Shown here piece by piece: positions 39,730-49,671 of a DNA stretch of 60,013 bases (the stretch's first letter is position 1; each line of letters starts with the position of its first letter). A program made the position numbers and the translations under genes. Origin of the DNA: Chromatiales bacterium (GTDB lineage: Bacteria; Pseudomonadota; Gammaproteobacteria; Steroidobacterales; GCA-2729495); NCBI GenBank assembly GCA_002688175.1, contig NZCC01000070.1, positions 1 through 60,013 of the forward strand, in the 5' to 3' direction. The notes under the pieces are model-generated. The model saw only the letters and a program-made list of their open reading frames with translations. It did no database searches and was not told the origin of the DNA.

Positions 39730-39828
39730 GAGATTTTCAGCCGAACAACCAGTGCCCGGAACCAACAAAGCGCCCCATAAACTTTCTAATCTACCCGGAG
39801 GAGCAACCTGCTCCTGCAACCCCCATAA

Positions 39829-40167
39829 TTAACGCTGAGACGCATCGTAGGCCTTCAGTGCTTTAAGAAAGGCAGCCGGATGCCGCAAACAGGCATTATT
39901 GACCGCATCCCCATCTGCCAAACAACTTTCTGCGGGAATATTGACCTGCAGCCCCTCAGAGCTTTTTTCCAACTGATAGAAGTGGAACCACTTGGCCAAT
40001 GGAAGGGATGAACCGGTTTTTTGCTCGGTGAACGCACGGTAGGCATCATAACGACCGTATATCAACTGTACTTCCTGCGGATTAATCCCGCTCGTTCGGC
40101 ACAGTTCCAGCCACTGATCAGGCCTTTCTTTTATTGGGGCGCTGCTCAAGCGGTCAGTGCCACACAT
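39829..40167 (-). CDS. Conserved-looking hypothetical protein
   Basis: The 112-residue soluble protein has no signal peptide or membrane segment. It contains four Cys, an amphipathic N-terminal half rich in Tyr (LIYGRYDAYRAF) and a C-terminal helix (AAFLKALKAYD). GGGAA lies close before the ATG. I recognise no family. It sits alone between tRNA-Ser and mltF, transcribed towards the tRNA. Confidence 0.55.
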   Translation of the reverse strand: MCGTDRLSSAPIKERPDQWLELCRTSGINPQEVQLIYGRYDAYRAFTEQKTGSSLPLAKWFHFYQLEKSSEGLQVNIPAESCLADGDAVNNACLRHPAAFLKALKAYDASQR

Positions 40168-40260
40168 GGCTTCCCACTCTTAGATAAATAGTCACAATTT
40201 TTTATGTCCATTTCTGAGTGTAACGTAATATCAGACCGGCCAGATACGCTTTAAGCGCGA

Positions 40261-40301
40261 ACGCTGATCACAGCGTGACATTTAAAGCATTATGTTATAA
40301 T
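40261..40301 (+). promoter_or_regulatory. Candidate promoter with overlapping inverted repeat upstream of mltF
   Basis: GTGACA (40275-40280) and TATAAT (40296-40301) are separated by 15 bases, a little short. The inverted repeat ACGCTG-ATCA-CAGCGT (40261-40276) overlaps the -35 and could be an operator. The leader to the mltF start would be about 130 bases and is A+T-rich, without further recognisable elements. Confidence 0.35.
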
Positions 40302-40441
40302 TAATATGTATCTACTTGTTTTTTTTCATTAATTACATAATTCGAATGCATAATTAAGTGCTAGCCGACGTAGCATATCAGCCGCTGATCATTATAATTT
40401 CACTCTATGTTTTATTCTGCCTTTAGTGTGCCCGGAAAATA

Positions 40442-41890
40442 ATGCCAAGCGGTAAATTATTGACGGGTTTAATGATCAGTTTCTCGGTGCTGGTGTCTAC
40501 CTGCGCCCAGCCACCGTCATTGCTCGATGAGGTAAAGGCGCTGGGGGAACTACGGGTTATCACGCGAAACAGCCCGACCTCTTTTTACACCGGCTCCACC
40601 GGTCCCGAAGGACCGGAATATGATTTGATCAATGGCTTTGCCGAGCACATCGAAGTCAAACTGAAACTGGAGACCAGCAAACGTTTCAGCGACCTGATCC
40701 CGGCTGTCAAATCCGGGCAAGCCCATGTCGCGGCTGCCGGCCTGACCCCAACACCTGAACGCTCAAAGCATGTGGATTTCGGCCCGGCCTACCAGGATGT
40801 TCGACAATTCATTATCTACAAACTCGGCACCAACAGACCGCGGGATATTGACGACCTGCTCGGCAAGAAGCTCGAGGTTGTCGCCGGTTCCAGCTACATA
40901 GAAACCCTTAAGGATGCGCAACGGGTACGACCGAACCTGATCTGGACCGAGAACCCGCACGCTGATCTTGCCGAACTGCTGACTGCTGTCGCCGAGCAAG
41001 ATATACATTATACGGTGGCCGATTCGACTCTGTATAAGGTCTATCGAAACTATGTACCGGAAATACGTGTCGGCTTTGAAATAAAAATGGGTGAGTCACT
41101 AGCTTGGGCTTTCCCCAAACGCCACGATCGAAGCCTCATCGAAAGTGCCGAAAAATACCTCGAGAAGATTCGACAAAACGGCGAGTATGAAAAAATCATG
41201 GATCGTTACTACGGTCATACGCAGCGTTTTGATTACGTTGGAACCCGTACCTTCATTCGTGATTACAAACGCCTCCTGCCCAGCTACCGGGACATATTTA
41301 AAGCGGCCGGCAGCAAGAATAAAACTGACTGGAAGTTACTCGCGGCTATCGGCTATCAGGAGTCACACTGGAACCCTAATGCGGTGTCACCTACCGGTGT
41401 TAAAGGAATCATGATGCTGACATCGCGCACAGCCCGGGTCATGAAGGTCAATAACAGGACAGACCCGAGCGAAAGCATCTACGGCGGTGCCGAATACCTC
41501 GCCCGCATCAGGGCACGGTTACCCGAAACTATCATGGAACCGGACCGAACCTGGTTCGCGCTGGCTGCCTACAACGTCGGCTACGGCCACCTGCAAGATG
41601 CACGTGAGATTACCCGAGAACTTGGCGAAGATGAGAACTCATGGATCAACGTTCGACGAAGCCTGAAGCTGCTGACTCAGCGGAGCTGGTATTCGAAAAC
41701 CAAACATGGATATGCGCGCGGCTGGGAGCCGGTCATGTATGTCGAGAATATCCGTAACTATTTAGACATACTGATCTGGCTGACAAAGCAGGAAGAAACT
41801 CCGCTCGAACAACACGAGCCAGTCACCCCGACGGTAGCCCATATTGATAATGCTGGCCTTACAAAACAAAACAGCGAGGATCGTGGCTGA
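40442..41890 (+). CDS. mltF: Membrane-bound lytic murein transglycosylase F
   Basis: MltF cleaves peptidoglycan glycan strands with formation of 1,6-anhydro ends. The 482-residue protein has an N-terminal hydrophobic segment (about 5-20), a periplasmic solute-binding-type domain (about 35-265) and a C-terminal SLT domain (about 290-410) with catalytic Glu in GYQESHWNP and LAAYNVGYGH. In E. coli mltF lies beside tadA, as here (convergent). The last codons and the TGA stop lie inside a REP-like element, so the extreme C-terminus (EDRG) may be derived from it. Confidence 0.93.
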   Translation: MPSGKLLTGLMISFSVLVSTCAQPPSLLDEVKALGELRVITRNSPTSFYTGSTGPEGPEYDLINGFAEHIEVKLKLETSKRFSDLIPAVKSGQAHVAAAGLTPTPERSKHVDFGPAYQDVRQFIIYKLGTNRPRDIDDLLGKKLEVVAGSSYIETLKDAQRVRPNLIWTENPHADLAELLTAVAEQDIHYTVADSTLYKVYRNYVPEIRVGFEIKMGESLAWAFPKRHDRSLIESAEKYLEKIRQNGEYEKIMDRYYGHTQRFDYVGTRTFIRDYKRLLPSYRDIFKAAGSKNKTDWKLLAAIGYQESHWNPNAVSPTGVKGIMMLTSRTARVMKVNNRTDPSESIYGGAEYLARIRARLPETIMEPDRTWFALAAYNVGYGHLQDAREITRELGEDENSWINVRRSLKLLTQRSWYSKTKHGYARGWEPVMYVENIRNYLDILIWLTKQEETPLEQHEPVTPTVAHIDNAGLTKQNSEDRG

Positions 41891-41898
41891 CGCCGCTC
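41879..41898. repeat. REP-like element, copy 4, overlapping the mltF stop
   Basis: GATCGTGGCTGACGCCGCTC resembles the copy at 213-232 with three differences in the distal half. The TGA at 41888-41890 within it is the mltF stop codon. Confidence 0.5.
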
Positions 41899-41920
41899 TC
41901 TCAACCACAACCAGCCACAG

Positions 41921-42385
41921 CTAATCCCGTCGGGCACGAAAAAAAACCTGCAGCAGCTCCCGGCATTCAGATTCAAGGACCCCGGTTGTCACATCTAGCC
42001 GGTGATTAACCTCGGCTGCCCGGACGATGTCAAACACCGTCCCTGCCGCACCAACCCGTAAATCTGCCGCACCGTATACCAGCCGTGCTACCCGCGCATT
42101 GACCAGTGCACCGGCACACATCGGACACGGCTCCAGCGTAACGTACATCGTAGAACCACTGAAACGATAATTCTTTACGCCCTGACCCGCGGACCGCAGT
42201 GCCTGAATTTCAGCATGTGCGGTCGGATCGTGACTGGCAATCGGCGCATTCGCACCGGTGCCAATGATCTGCCCATCCTGAACAATCACCGCGCCTACCG
42301 GCACCTCGCCCACAGTCTCGGCACTGCGTGCAAGATCGAGTGCAAGCTGCATCCATGCCTCATCGCTGACCGCATCGGCTGCCAT
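41921..42385 (-). CDS. tadA: tRNA-specific adenosine deaminase
   Basis: TadA converts adenosine 34 of tRNA-Arg(ACG) to inosine. The 154-residue protein has the zinc/catalytic motifs HAEIQAL and PCPMCAGALVNARV, and the FxGxxYxTLEPC pattern of the deaminase family. It begins directly next to the guaA stop, so it is probably the third gene of guaB-guaA-tadA. Confidence 0.95.
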   Translation of the reverse strand: MAADAVSDEAWMQLALDLARSAETVGEVPVGAVIVQDGQIIGTGANAPIASHDPTAHAEIQALRSAGQGVKNYRFSGSTMYVTLEPCPMCAGALVNARVARLVYGAADLRVGAAGTVFDIVRAAEVNHRLDVTTGVLESECRELLQVFFRARRD

Positions 42386-43993
42386 CTATTCCCACTCTAT
42401 CGTGGCCGGTGGCTTTCCTGAAATATCGTAGGCGACGCGGGAAATCCCCTCGACTTCATTGATGATTCGGCGTGAAACATGGTCAAGAAAATCATACGGC
42501 AGGTGAGCCCAGCGCGCCGTCATAAAGTCAATGGTCTCAACAGCACGCAGTGCAACGACAAAATCGTATCGACGCCCGTCACCCATAACACCAACTGATT
42601 TAACCGGTAGAAATACGGCAAATGCCTGACTGACGCTGTCATACAAATCCGCTGCATGTAACTCATCGATAAAAATGACATCAGCCAGACGCAGCAGGTC
42701 TGCATACTCTTTTTTGATTTCACCGAGAATCCGAACACCCAGGCCCGGCCCTGGAAACGGATGTCGATAAACCATCTCACGCGGCAGACCGAGTTCAATA
42801 CCGATCTTGCGTACCTCGTCTTTGAACAGGTCACGTAAAGGTTCAACAAGCTCAAGTCGCATATCATCGGGTAACCCGCCGACGTTATGGTGCGACTTGA
42901 TGACATGCGCCTTACCGGTCTTGCTGCCGGCCGACTCGATGACGTCCGGATAGATCGTACCCTGTGCGAGCCACCTGATACCCTCAAGTCGCTGCGCCTC
43001 TGCATCAAAGATTGTGATAAATTCGCGGCCGATGATCTTGCGTTTTTCTTCAGGATCCGAAACACCCTCAAGTGCCGCAAGGAATTGTTGCTCGGCATTG
43101 ACGCGGATCACATTGACCCCGAGATGATCGGCAAATGTCGCCATAACCTGATCACCTTCATGCAGGCGCAACAGACCATTATCGACAAACACACAAACGA
43201 GCTGTTCGCCGATCGCCTCATGCAGGAGGGCTGCGACGACCGATGAATCGACACCACCGGACAATCCAAGCAATACCCGGTCGCCTCCAACTTGCTCACG
43301 GATCCGGACGATATCCCGGGCAACAATATTGCCGGGTTGCCAGGTATCGGAACAACCGCAGATATCATGCACGAAGCGCTCGAGAATTCGCTGCCCCTGG
43401 TCCGTATGCGTGACCTCAGGGTGAAACTGCAGGCCGTAGAATTGCCGCGACTCATCGGCCATCGCAGCGAACGGCGCATTATCCGTACTCGCAACGGCCA
43501 TAAATCCCTCAGGCAACACGCTGACCCGGTCCCCATGACTCATCCAGACATGCAATGCCGGGCTGCCGTCTTCGAGTTCAGCATCGACCAGGCCATCTAG
43601 CAGGCTGTTTGGCTCAGCTGCTTTCACCATCGCGTAACCAAACTCACGATGGCCTGAGGTCTCGACCGTACCGCCAAGCTGGGCAGCCATCGTATGCATG
43701 CCATAGCAGATACCCAGTACCGGCTTGCCGAGGGTAAACACCATGGATCCTGCCCGCGGCGGCTCAACCTCGATCACCGACTCCGGCCCGCCTGACAGGA
43801 TAATGCCATCGGGTGCAAAGGCCTCAATGGAAGCGTCGTCCGCATCCCAGGCGTAGATCTCACTGTAGACACCGGCTTCACGAACGCGTCGCGCAATCAG
43901 CTGCGTATATTGCGAACCAAAGTCGAGTATCAGAATACGTTCCTTGCCCACCGCATCGACCGCGGCGGCTTTACGTGCGACGTTCAAACTCAT
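42386..43993 (-). CDS. guaA: GMP synthase (glutamine-hydrolysing)
   Basis: GuaA converts XMP to GMP. The 535-residue protein has the amidotransferase domain (about 20-210; [23 protein letters not shown] with nucleophile Cys, FHPEVTH) and the ATP-pyrophosphatase domain ([15 protein letters not shown]) and dimerisation domain ending in KPPATIEWE. Its start overlaps the guaB stop by four bases (ATGA), as expected for the guaBA operon. Confidence 0.97.
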   Translation of the reverse strand: MSLNVARKAAAVDAVGKERILILDFGSQYTQLIARRVREAGVYSEIYAWDADDASIEAFAPDGIILSGGPESVIEVEPPRAGSMVFTLGKPVLGICYGMHTMAAQLGGTVETSGHREFGYAMVKAAEPNSLLDGLVDAELEDGSPALHVWMSHGDRVSVLPEGFMAVASTDNAPFAAMADESRQFYGLQFHPEVTHTDQGQRILERFVHDICGCSDTWQPGNIVARDIVRIREQVGGDRVLLGLSGGVDSSVVAALLHEAIGEQLVCVFVDNGLLRLHEGDQVMATFADHLGVNVIRVNAEQQFLAALEGVSDPEEKRKIIGREFITIFDAEAQRLEGIRWLAQGTIYPDVIESAGSKTGKAHVIKSHHNVGGLPDDMRLELVEPLRDLFKDEVRKIGIELGLPREMVYRHPFPGPGLGVRILGEIKKEYADLLRLADVIFIDELHAADLYDSVSQAFAVFLPVKSVGVMGDGRRYDFVVALRAVETIDFMTARWAHLPYDFLDHVSRRIINEVEGISRVAYDISGKPPATIEWE

Positions 43994-45459
43994 ATTTTAC
44001 TGCGATAGTTTGGCGCTTCTTTGGTGATCGCCACATCGTGAACATGACTCTCACGCATACCCGCGCCCGTAATACGAATGAACTCAGGTTTAACGCGCAT
44101 CTCTTCAATGCTGCTGCAACCTGTGTAGCCCATGGCGGCACGAACACCGCCCATCAACTGATGAATAATCGCGATGATACTGCCTTTGTAGGGTACGCGA
44201 CCCTCGATACCCTCCGGCACAAGCGAATCAAGTTGCTGTGACGAATCCTGAAAATAACGATCCGAAGAACCATAAGTCTGTGCCATCGCCCCGAGTGAAC
44301 CCATGCCACGATATGATTTGTACGACCGGCCCTGATACAACTCAACCTCACCCGGTGATTCTTCGGTACCGGCAAACAGGCTGCCGATCATGATGCAATG
44401 TGCGCCGGCAACAAGCGCCTTGGCAATATCACCTGAATAACGAATACCACCATCAGCAATGACCGGCACACCGGCCTTGGCTGCAACGCTGACTACATCC
44501 GCAACCGCACTGATCTGCGGTACGCCGATGCCAGCCACGACGCGGGTCGTACAGATTGAACCCGGACCTACACCAACTTTGATGCCATCTGCACCCGCAT
44601 CGATGAGCGCCTGCGCCGCATCACCACTGATGATATTGCCGCCGATCACCTGCAGGTCCGGATAAGTTTTCTTGATTTGTCGAATACGCTCAAGAACTCC
44701 CTCGGAAAAGCCATGTGCCGTATCAACCACAATCGTATCGACACTCGCCTCGACCAGTGCCGCCACCCGCTCTTCAGTATCAGCCGAAGTGCCAACTGCA
44801 GCACCAACGCGCAGCGCCCCGAGTTCATCCTTGCAGGCCAGCGGGTAATCCTTGGCCTTTTGAAAATCCTTGGCGGTGATCAGGCCACGTAATGCAAAAT
44901 TTTCATTGACGACCAGTACTTTCTCGATCCGATGCTTGTGCAGCAACGACATGACCTCTGCCTTGCCGGCACCCTCGAGTACCGTCACCAGCTTGTCTTT
45001 CGGTGTCATAACTGTGGTCACAGGTGCATCAAGCTGGGTCTCGAACCTGAGGTCCCGATTGGTCACAATCCCGACCGTTTCACCCTTGTCGACGACCGGC
45101 ATGCCGGAAATTTTATTTGCTTTGGTGAGCTCCAATACTTCACGGATCGTCTTGTCCGGCGTCACCGTGATCGGCTCATGAACGATACCGCTTTCGTATT
45201 TCTTGACCATCGCGACCTGGCCAGCCTGGTCCGTGGCACTCATGTTCTTGTGGATGATACCCATGCCGCCTTCCTGGGCCATCGTAATCGCCAGGCGGGC
45301 CTCGGTCACAGTGTCCATCGCAGCAGACAGCAAAGGCGTATTCAGTGTGATTTCGCGTGAAACCCGGGTCTCCAGGTCTACTTCTTTCGGCAGGACATTC
45401 GAGTAGGCGGGCTTGAGCAGAACATCATCGAATGTCAGGGCTTGTTCGTTGATGCGCAT
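43990..45459 (-). CDS. guaB: Inosine-5'-monophosphate dehydrogenase
   Basis: GuaB oxidises IMP to XMP, the committed step to GMP. The 489-residue protein has the catalytic loop [13 protein letters not shown], the two CBS domains (about 95-205), [13 protein letters not shown] and the flap segment. It is divergent from xseA, as in many gammaproteobacteria. Confidence 0.97.
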   Translation of the reverse strand: MRINEQALTFDDVLLKPAYSNVLPKEVDLETRVSREITLNTPLLSAAMDTVTEARLAITMAQEGGMGIIHKNMSATDQAGQVAMVKKYESGIVHEPITVTPDKTIREVLELTKANKISGMPVVDKGETVGIVTNRDLRFETQLDAPVTTVMTPKDKLVTVLEGAGKAEVMSLLHKHRIEKVLVVNENFALRGLITAKDFQKAKDYPLACKDELGALRVGAAVGTSADTEERVAALVEASVDTIVVDTAHGFSEGVLERIRQIKKTYPDLQVIGGNIISGDAAQALIDAGADGIKVGVGPGSICTTRVVAGIGVPQISAVADVVSVAAKAGVPVIADGGIRYSGDIAKALVAGAHCIMIGSLFAGTEESPGEVELYQGRSYKSYRGMGSLGAMAQTYGSSDRYFQDSSQQLDSLVPEGIEGRVPYKGSIIAIIHQLMGGVRAAMGYTGCSSIEEMRVKPEFIRITGAGMRESHVHDVAITKEAPNYRSKI

Positions 45460-45536
45460 GACGGTTCCAGACCTTCCGATTGGGTTAAACCGCTAATGTT
45501 ACGCCTCTGACAAATGCGGGTAAACTATCTACGCCC

Positions 45537-46913
45537 ATGCCAAACCAATCCGGACAACATAACCGCTCAAAAATCCCGCTCGATGCGCAGATTTACACGG
45601 TTTCCGAGCTTAATCGAGAGGCCAAACTCGCCCTGGAAGATGGTCTCAGGACCAGGTGGATCGCCGGCGAAATCTCTAATCTCGCGCGACCGGGGTCTGG
45701 GCACCTGTATTTCTCATTAAAGGATGCCGATGCCCAGGTCCGTTGCGCCATGTTTCGCGGTGCCAACCAGTCACTGAGATTCATCCCGCAAGACGGTTTA
45801 CAGGTTATTCTGCGAGCCCGGGTCACAATCTATGAGGCGCGTGGCAGCTACCAGTTGATTGTCGAACATATGGAACCGGCCGGCGAAGGCCTGCTGCGCC
45901 GACAGTTTGAAGAATTAAAGGCAAAACTGGCGGTTGAAGGGCTGTTCGATACTGACAGAAAATTAACACTGCCCACCCTGCCCCGCAGAATCGGAATCAT
46001 CACATCGCCGACCGGTGCAGCCGTTCGGGATATTCTGCACATTCTCGCGCGTCGATTTCCGGCCGTACCCGTCATCATTTACCCGGTCCAGGTCCAAGGC
46101 GAACAGGCTAAACATGATATTGCACAGGCGCTCGAGACTGCCGCCCAACGCAATGAATGCGATGTCCTTATTGTCGGACGCGGCGGCGGCTCACTGGAAG
46201 ATCTGTGGGCATTCAACGAAGAAATGGTTGCGCGCTCGGTCAGCGCATGCCCGATCCCGATTATCTCAGCGGTCGGCCATGAGGTCGATTTCACGATTAC
46301 CGATCTGGTTGCCGACCTGCGGGCCCCGACACCGTCCGGAGCGGCAGAACTCGTCGTACCGGACCGACAAGCCTGGCTCGATAACATCACCGCTCTGCGC
46401 ATACGTGCTGTCAGATCAATCGAACATGAAGCCGGCCGACGAAGAGAACAAATCTTCCAGCTGGACGGCCGACTCCAGCGCCGCAATCCGACTCTGCTGC
46501 TCGAACAGTTTGCCCAGCGCCTGGATGAACTGACCGGACGCATTGGTCGGGCACTGCACCAGCGTATCCGCATGGATCGACTCCGTTTACACAATGCGGT
46601 TGCGCGAATTCGTGCCGGCAACCCGCAATTGTTGATCCGCGAACGTGAGCAGATTCTCACTAAGAACGGCTTGCGTCTGACCAATGCCATCCGGATGCGC
46701 ATCGAGGCTGAGCGAAACCGACTCGCAGTACTCGCTGCAGAACTACAGGCCGTCAGCCCACTGGGCACATTGAAGCGTGGCTATGCAATTGTCGAGGATC
46801 AGCAGGGGCAACTCATCCACCACACCACCCAACTCAAGGCACAGGAAGAAATTACCGGGCGCCTGGTGGATGGCAAATTCACCGCGGTCGTCGGCAAGAT
46901 CTTCACCGAGTAA
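45537..46913 (+). CDS. xseA: Exodeoxyribonuclease VII large subunit
   Basis: XseA is the catalytic subunit of exonuclease VII. The 458-residue protein has the N-terminal OB domain (about 20-115; WIAGEISNLARPGSGHLYFSL), the catalytic domain with ITSPTGAAVRDI, VGRGGGSLEDLWAFN and SAVGHEVDFTI, and long C-terminal coiled coils rich in Arg/Gln. The XseB subunit is encoded 36 kb away at 9518. Confidence 0.96.
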   Translation: MPNQSGQHNRSKIPLDAQIYTVSELNREAKLALEDGLRTRWIAGEISNLARPGSGHLYFSLKDADAQVRCAMFRGANQSLRFIPQDGLQVILRARVTIYEARGSYQLIVEHMEPAGEGLLRRQFEELKAKLAVEGLFDTDRKLTLPTLPRRIGIITSPTGAAVRDILHILARRFPAVPVIIYPVQVQGEQAKHDIAQALETAAQRNECDVLIVGRGGGSLEDLWAFNEEMVARSVSACPIPIISAVGHEVDFTITDLVADLRAPTPSGAAELVVPDRQAWLDNITALRIRAVRSIEHEAGRRREQIFQLDGRLQRRNPTLLLEQFAQRLDELTGRIGRALHQRIRMDRLRLHNAVARIRAGNPQLLIREREQILTKNGLRLTNAIRMRIEAERNRLAVLAAELQAVSPLGTLKRGYAIVEDQQGQLIHHTTQLKAQEEITGRLVDGKFTAVVGKIFTE

Positions 46914-46984
46914 ACACTCCCATCATCCTGAGCGCTGGAAACAACCGCATGAGTGACTCCTGCAAGTAGTGACAGAAAGCCTGG

Positions 46985-48115
46985 TTATGGCTGGATGCTG
47001 CTCATCGCAGTCAATGCCGACCAGTCGCCGGTGAAAAAGCTGTCAAGCACCGGACGAAAACTATCCATATCAGCAAGGAAAGAATCGTGACCCTGAATCG
47101 AATCGAGCTCGACGAGCGTCACGCGCTTGTCAGCAGCCTTAAAAATCGATGCGAGTTCACGTTGCCGTTCGATCCTGAACAGGAAATCGGACGCTACCCC
47201 GACGATAAGGATTCTCTCAGCCTGTATCTTGCGTGCCGCCACTTCCATTGACGAACCATGCTCGGCAAAATCAAACAGATCTGACGCACGCGACAGATAT
47301 AAATAGCAATTGGCATCGAATTGACCGGTAAATCTCTGCGCATGGTATTCAAGGTATGCCTCAACCTCGAAATCAGGCGCAAACGAATCGCCACTCGGGT
47401 GTTCTTCAGGAATTCGCTCACGACCGAAACGTTGCACCCACTCCTCACCGGAACGATAGGTGATCATGCCGAGCTTACGCGCAAGTCGCATGCCTTGTAC
47501 CGGTCCAGCATCTTTATATTCACCGCCTTGCCAGTCCGGGTCATTGCGAATCATTTCCCGTTGTAATGAGCGCAAGGCGATTGCATACGGTAATGAACGG
47601 GAAGCGGTTGAAATCAGAACAAGACTTCTGGCGCTATCGGGATACTGTGCCGCATAAGCCAGGGCTGTCATACCACCCATCGACGGACCGATAACTGAGT
47701 ACAGTGATTCAATGCCAAGCGAATCAATCACTGCCTTACCGCCGGCGGCAACATCTTCAAGCATCAATACTGGAAAGCTGAGCCGATAGATTTCATTGGT
47801 TGCCGGATTAACCGATGCCGGACCTGTAGAACCGAAGCAGCTGCCAAGTGAATTAATGCAGATAACAAAAAACTTATTAGTATCGATTGGCAGGTGCGGA
47901 CCGACAATCTCTTCCCACCAACCCGATGCGGAGTCAGCCGGCGATGAAGCAGCATGCGCAGATGGCGAGAGGCCGGTAAAGATCAACACAGCATTATCTC
48001 GTTGTGCATTGAGCTTGCCCCAGGTTTCATAGGCAACCGTCGGCCGCTCCAGCACCCCGCCCCGCCATAACTCCAGTTCCCCTGGAAACTGGTAAAACTG
48101 TCTTGCGCACGTCAT
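46985..48115 (-). CDS. MetX-family serine/homoserine O-acyltransferase, resembling serine O-succinyltransferase
   Basis: The start at 48115 has AGGGG five bases upstream; an ATG at 48160 is the alternative. The 376-residue alpha/beta-hydrolase has the nucleophile motif IGPSMGGM (Ser145), a late Asp (VASDFLF) and His (GHDSFL). The segments NSLGSCFGSTGPASVNPAT and IALRSLQREMIRNDP resemble, from memory, the Xanthomonas-type enzymes that succinylate serine rather than homoserine, so a cysteine-biosynthesis role is likely but needs a tree or assay. Homoserine O-acetyltransferase is the main alternative. No metW follows. It lies downstream of der. Confidence 0.75.
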   Translation of the reverse strand: MTCARQFYQFPGELELWRGGVLERPTVAYETWGKLNAQRDNAVLIFTGLSPSAHAASSPADSASGWWEEIVGPHLPIDTNKFFVICINSLGSCFGSTGPASVNPATNEIYRLSFPVLMLEDVAAGGKAVIDSLGIESLYSVIGPSMGGMTALAYAAQYPDSARSLVLISTASRSLPYAIALRSLQREMIRNDPDWQGGEYKDAGPVQGMRLARKLGMITYRSGEEWVQRFGRERIPEEHPSGDSFAPDFEVEAYLEYHAQRFTGQFDANCYLYLSRASDLFDFAEHGSSMEVAARKIQAERILIVGVASDFLFRIERQRELASIFKAADKRVTLVELDSIQGHDSFLADMDSFRPVLDSFFTGDWSALTAMSSIQP

Positions 48116-48279
48116 AAATTCCCCTTGCCCGGCTTCACTGTTCCATGGGCGAGTGCCCATTATCCTTTGCCTGCTAAAATTCTGCGACGACTGTTTGGTT
48201 ATAAGATTATATAAAAAATGGCTAACCGGGAATTATTGATCGCGCCCAGAACCGCTCCCGCCTTGATGATCGCTGGTCG

Positions 48280-49665
48280 TTATTTGCGCTTGCGGATACG
48301 TTCCCGGCGTCTTTGCTGACGGGGCGTCAGGCGGTTTCGGCGACCCTCATACGGATTCTTGCCGGTACGCAGCTCAAGTCGGATCGGCGTACCCTTAAGC
48401 CGGAAGACCTTGCGGAACCGGTTGACAAGATAACGCTGGTAGCTGCCGGCCAGGCGTTTGGTCTGGTTGCCATGAATGACAATAACCGGTGGACGCTTAC
48501 CGCCCTGATGGGCATAACTCAGCTTGACCCGGTGGCGACGCACGATCGGCGGAGGATGCGCCTCAATAGCGGCCTGCAGAATGCTATTCAGTTCATTGGT
48601 AGGCAGATCACGCACTGCCGCTTCTGCGGCCCGCGAAGCGCCACGCAACACGTCAACGATATTGCTGCCATGCAATGCCGAGATAAAAAAGATCTCAACA
48701 AAATCGAGGAAAGGCAATTGTCGATCGAGCGACTCATGCAGTTCGGTGCGGTGACGTTCCGACAGACCGTCCCACTTATTGACGCCGATCGTCAGCGCAC
48801 GGCCACGTTCGAGAATCAACCCGATCAGCGAGATATCCTGCTCGGTCAGACCCTCCTGTGCATCGATCAATACGATCACCGCATCAGCTTCCTCAAGAGC
48901 CTGCAACGCTTTGACGACGCTAAACTTTTCGATCGTTTCATGTACCTTTGCACGGCGTCGGATACCTGCCGTATCAACCAGTACAAAAGGTTCATCATCG
49001 AACGTAAATGGAACGGCAATGCTGTCGCGAGTTGTACCTGATTCGTCAAAGGTAACGAGCCGATCCTCGCCGATACACCGATTGATTAATGTCGACTTGC
49101 CAACATTGGGCCGGCCAAGTACCGCAATGCGCGTGCCTTCATCACCTGCAACCGCGGGAGGCTGTGCGGCCTGTTCCGGACATAGCGCAAATGCCTGCTC
49201 GATCATGGTATTGATGCGATCACCACGAACCGCTGAGATTGCTATCGGTTCGCCGATACCAAGCCGATAGAAATCGCCGGCCAGCTCGGCGCCGATGCGG
49301 CCTTCAGTTTTATTTACCACCAGCAGAATGGGCTTACCGGTTTTGCGCAGCGTTGCCGCGATATGCTCATCTCCGGCAGTACAGCCGACATCACCGTCAA
49401 CGAGCAAAATTACAACAGTGGCTTCACCCACAGCAGTTTCAACTTGCTGGCTCATGCGCTTATCCAGCTCAGCCTGCTCGCCGGTCAGGCCGCCGGTATC
49501 AACAACGATCGCTGCCCCTGCCTCGGAGCGAACAAATCCGTAAAGTCGATCACGCGTCAACCCGGGGTAGTCCGCTACCAGTGCATCACGCGTACCTGTC
49601 AGCCGATTGAACAGCGTTGATTTGCCAACATTCGGGCAGCCGACGAGTACTAGGACAGGTAACAC
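48280..49665 (-). CDS. der: Ribosome-assembly GTPase Der (EngA)
   Basis: Der has two tandem GTPase domains and a KH-like C-terminus and is needed for 50S assembly. In this 461-residue protein the Walker A motifs are GCPNVGKST (about 9-17) and GRPNVGKST (near 187), each with DTxG motifs (VDTGGLT, VDTAGIRRR), and the C-terminal KH region ends in a highly basic RRRERIRKRK tail. It is 6 bases after bamB, the usual neighbour. Confidence 0.97.
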   Translation of the reverse strand: MLPVLVLVGCPNVGKSTLFNRLTGTRDALVADYPGLTRDRLYGFVRSEAGAAIVVDTGGLTGEQAELDKRMSQQVETAVGEATVVILLVDGDVGCTAGDEHIAATLRKTGKPILLVVNKTEGRIGAELAGDFYRLGIGEPIAISAVRGDRINTMIEQAFALCPEQAAQPPAVAGDEGTRIAVLGRPNVGKSTLINRCIGEDRLVTFDESGTTRDSIAVPFTFDDEPFVLVDTAGIRRRAKVHETIEKFSVVKALQALEEADAVIVLIDAQEGLTEQDISLIGLILERGRALTIGVNKWDGLSERHRTELHESLDRQLPFLDFVEIFFISALHGSNIVDVLRGASRAAEAAVRDLPTNELNSILQAAIEAHPPPIVRRHRVKLSYAHQGGKRPPVIVIHGNQTKRLAGSYQRYLVNRFRKVFRLKGTPIRLELRTGKNPYEGRRNRLTPRQQRRRERIRKRK

Positions 49666-49671
49666 AACGAA

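Noticed and set aside
48116..48279. SAM riboswitch or MetJ site before the acyltransferase
   Set aside because: The 164-base spacer shows no recognisable SAM-box pairing or tandem AGACGTCT-like sites.
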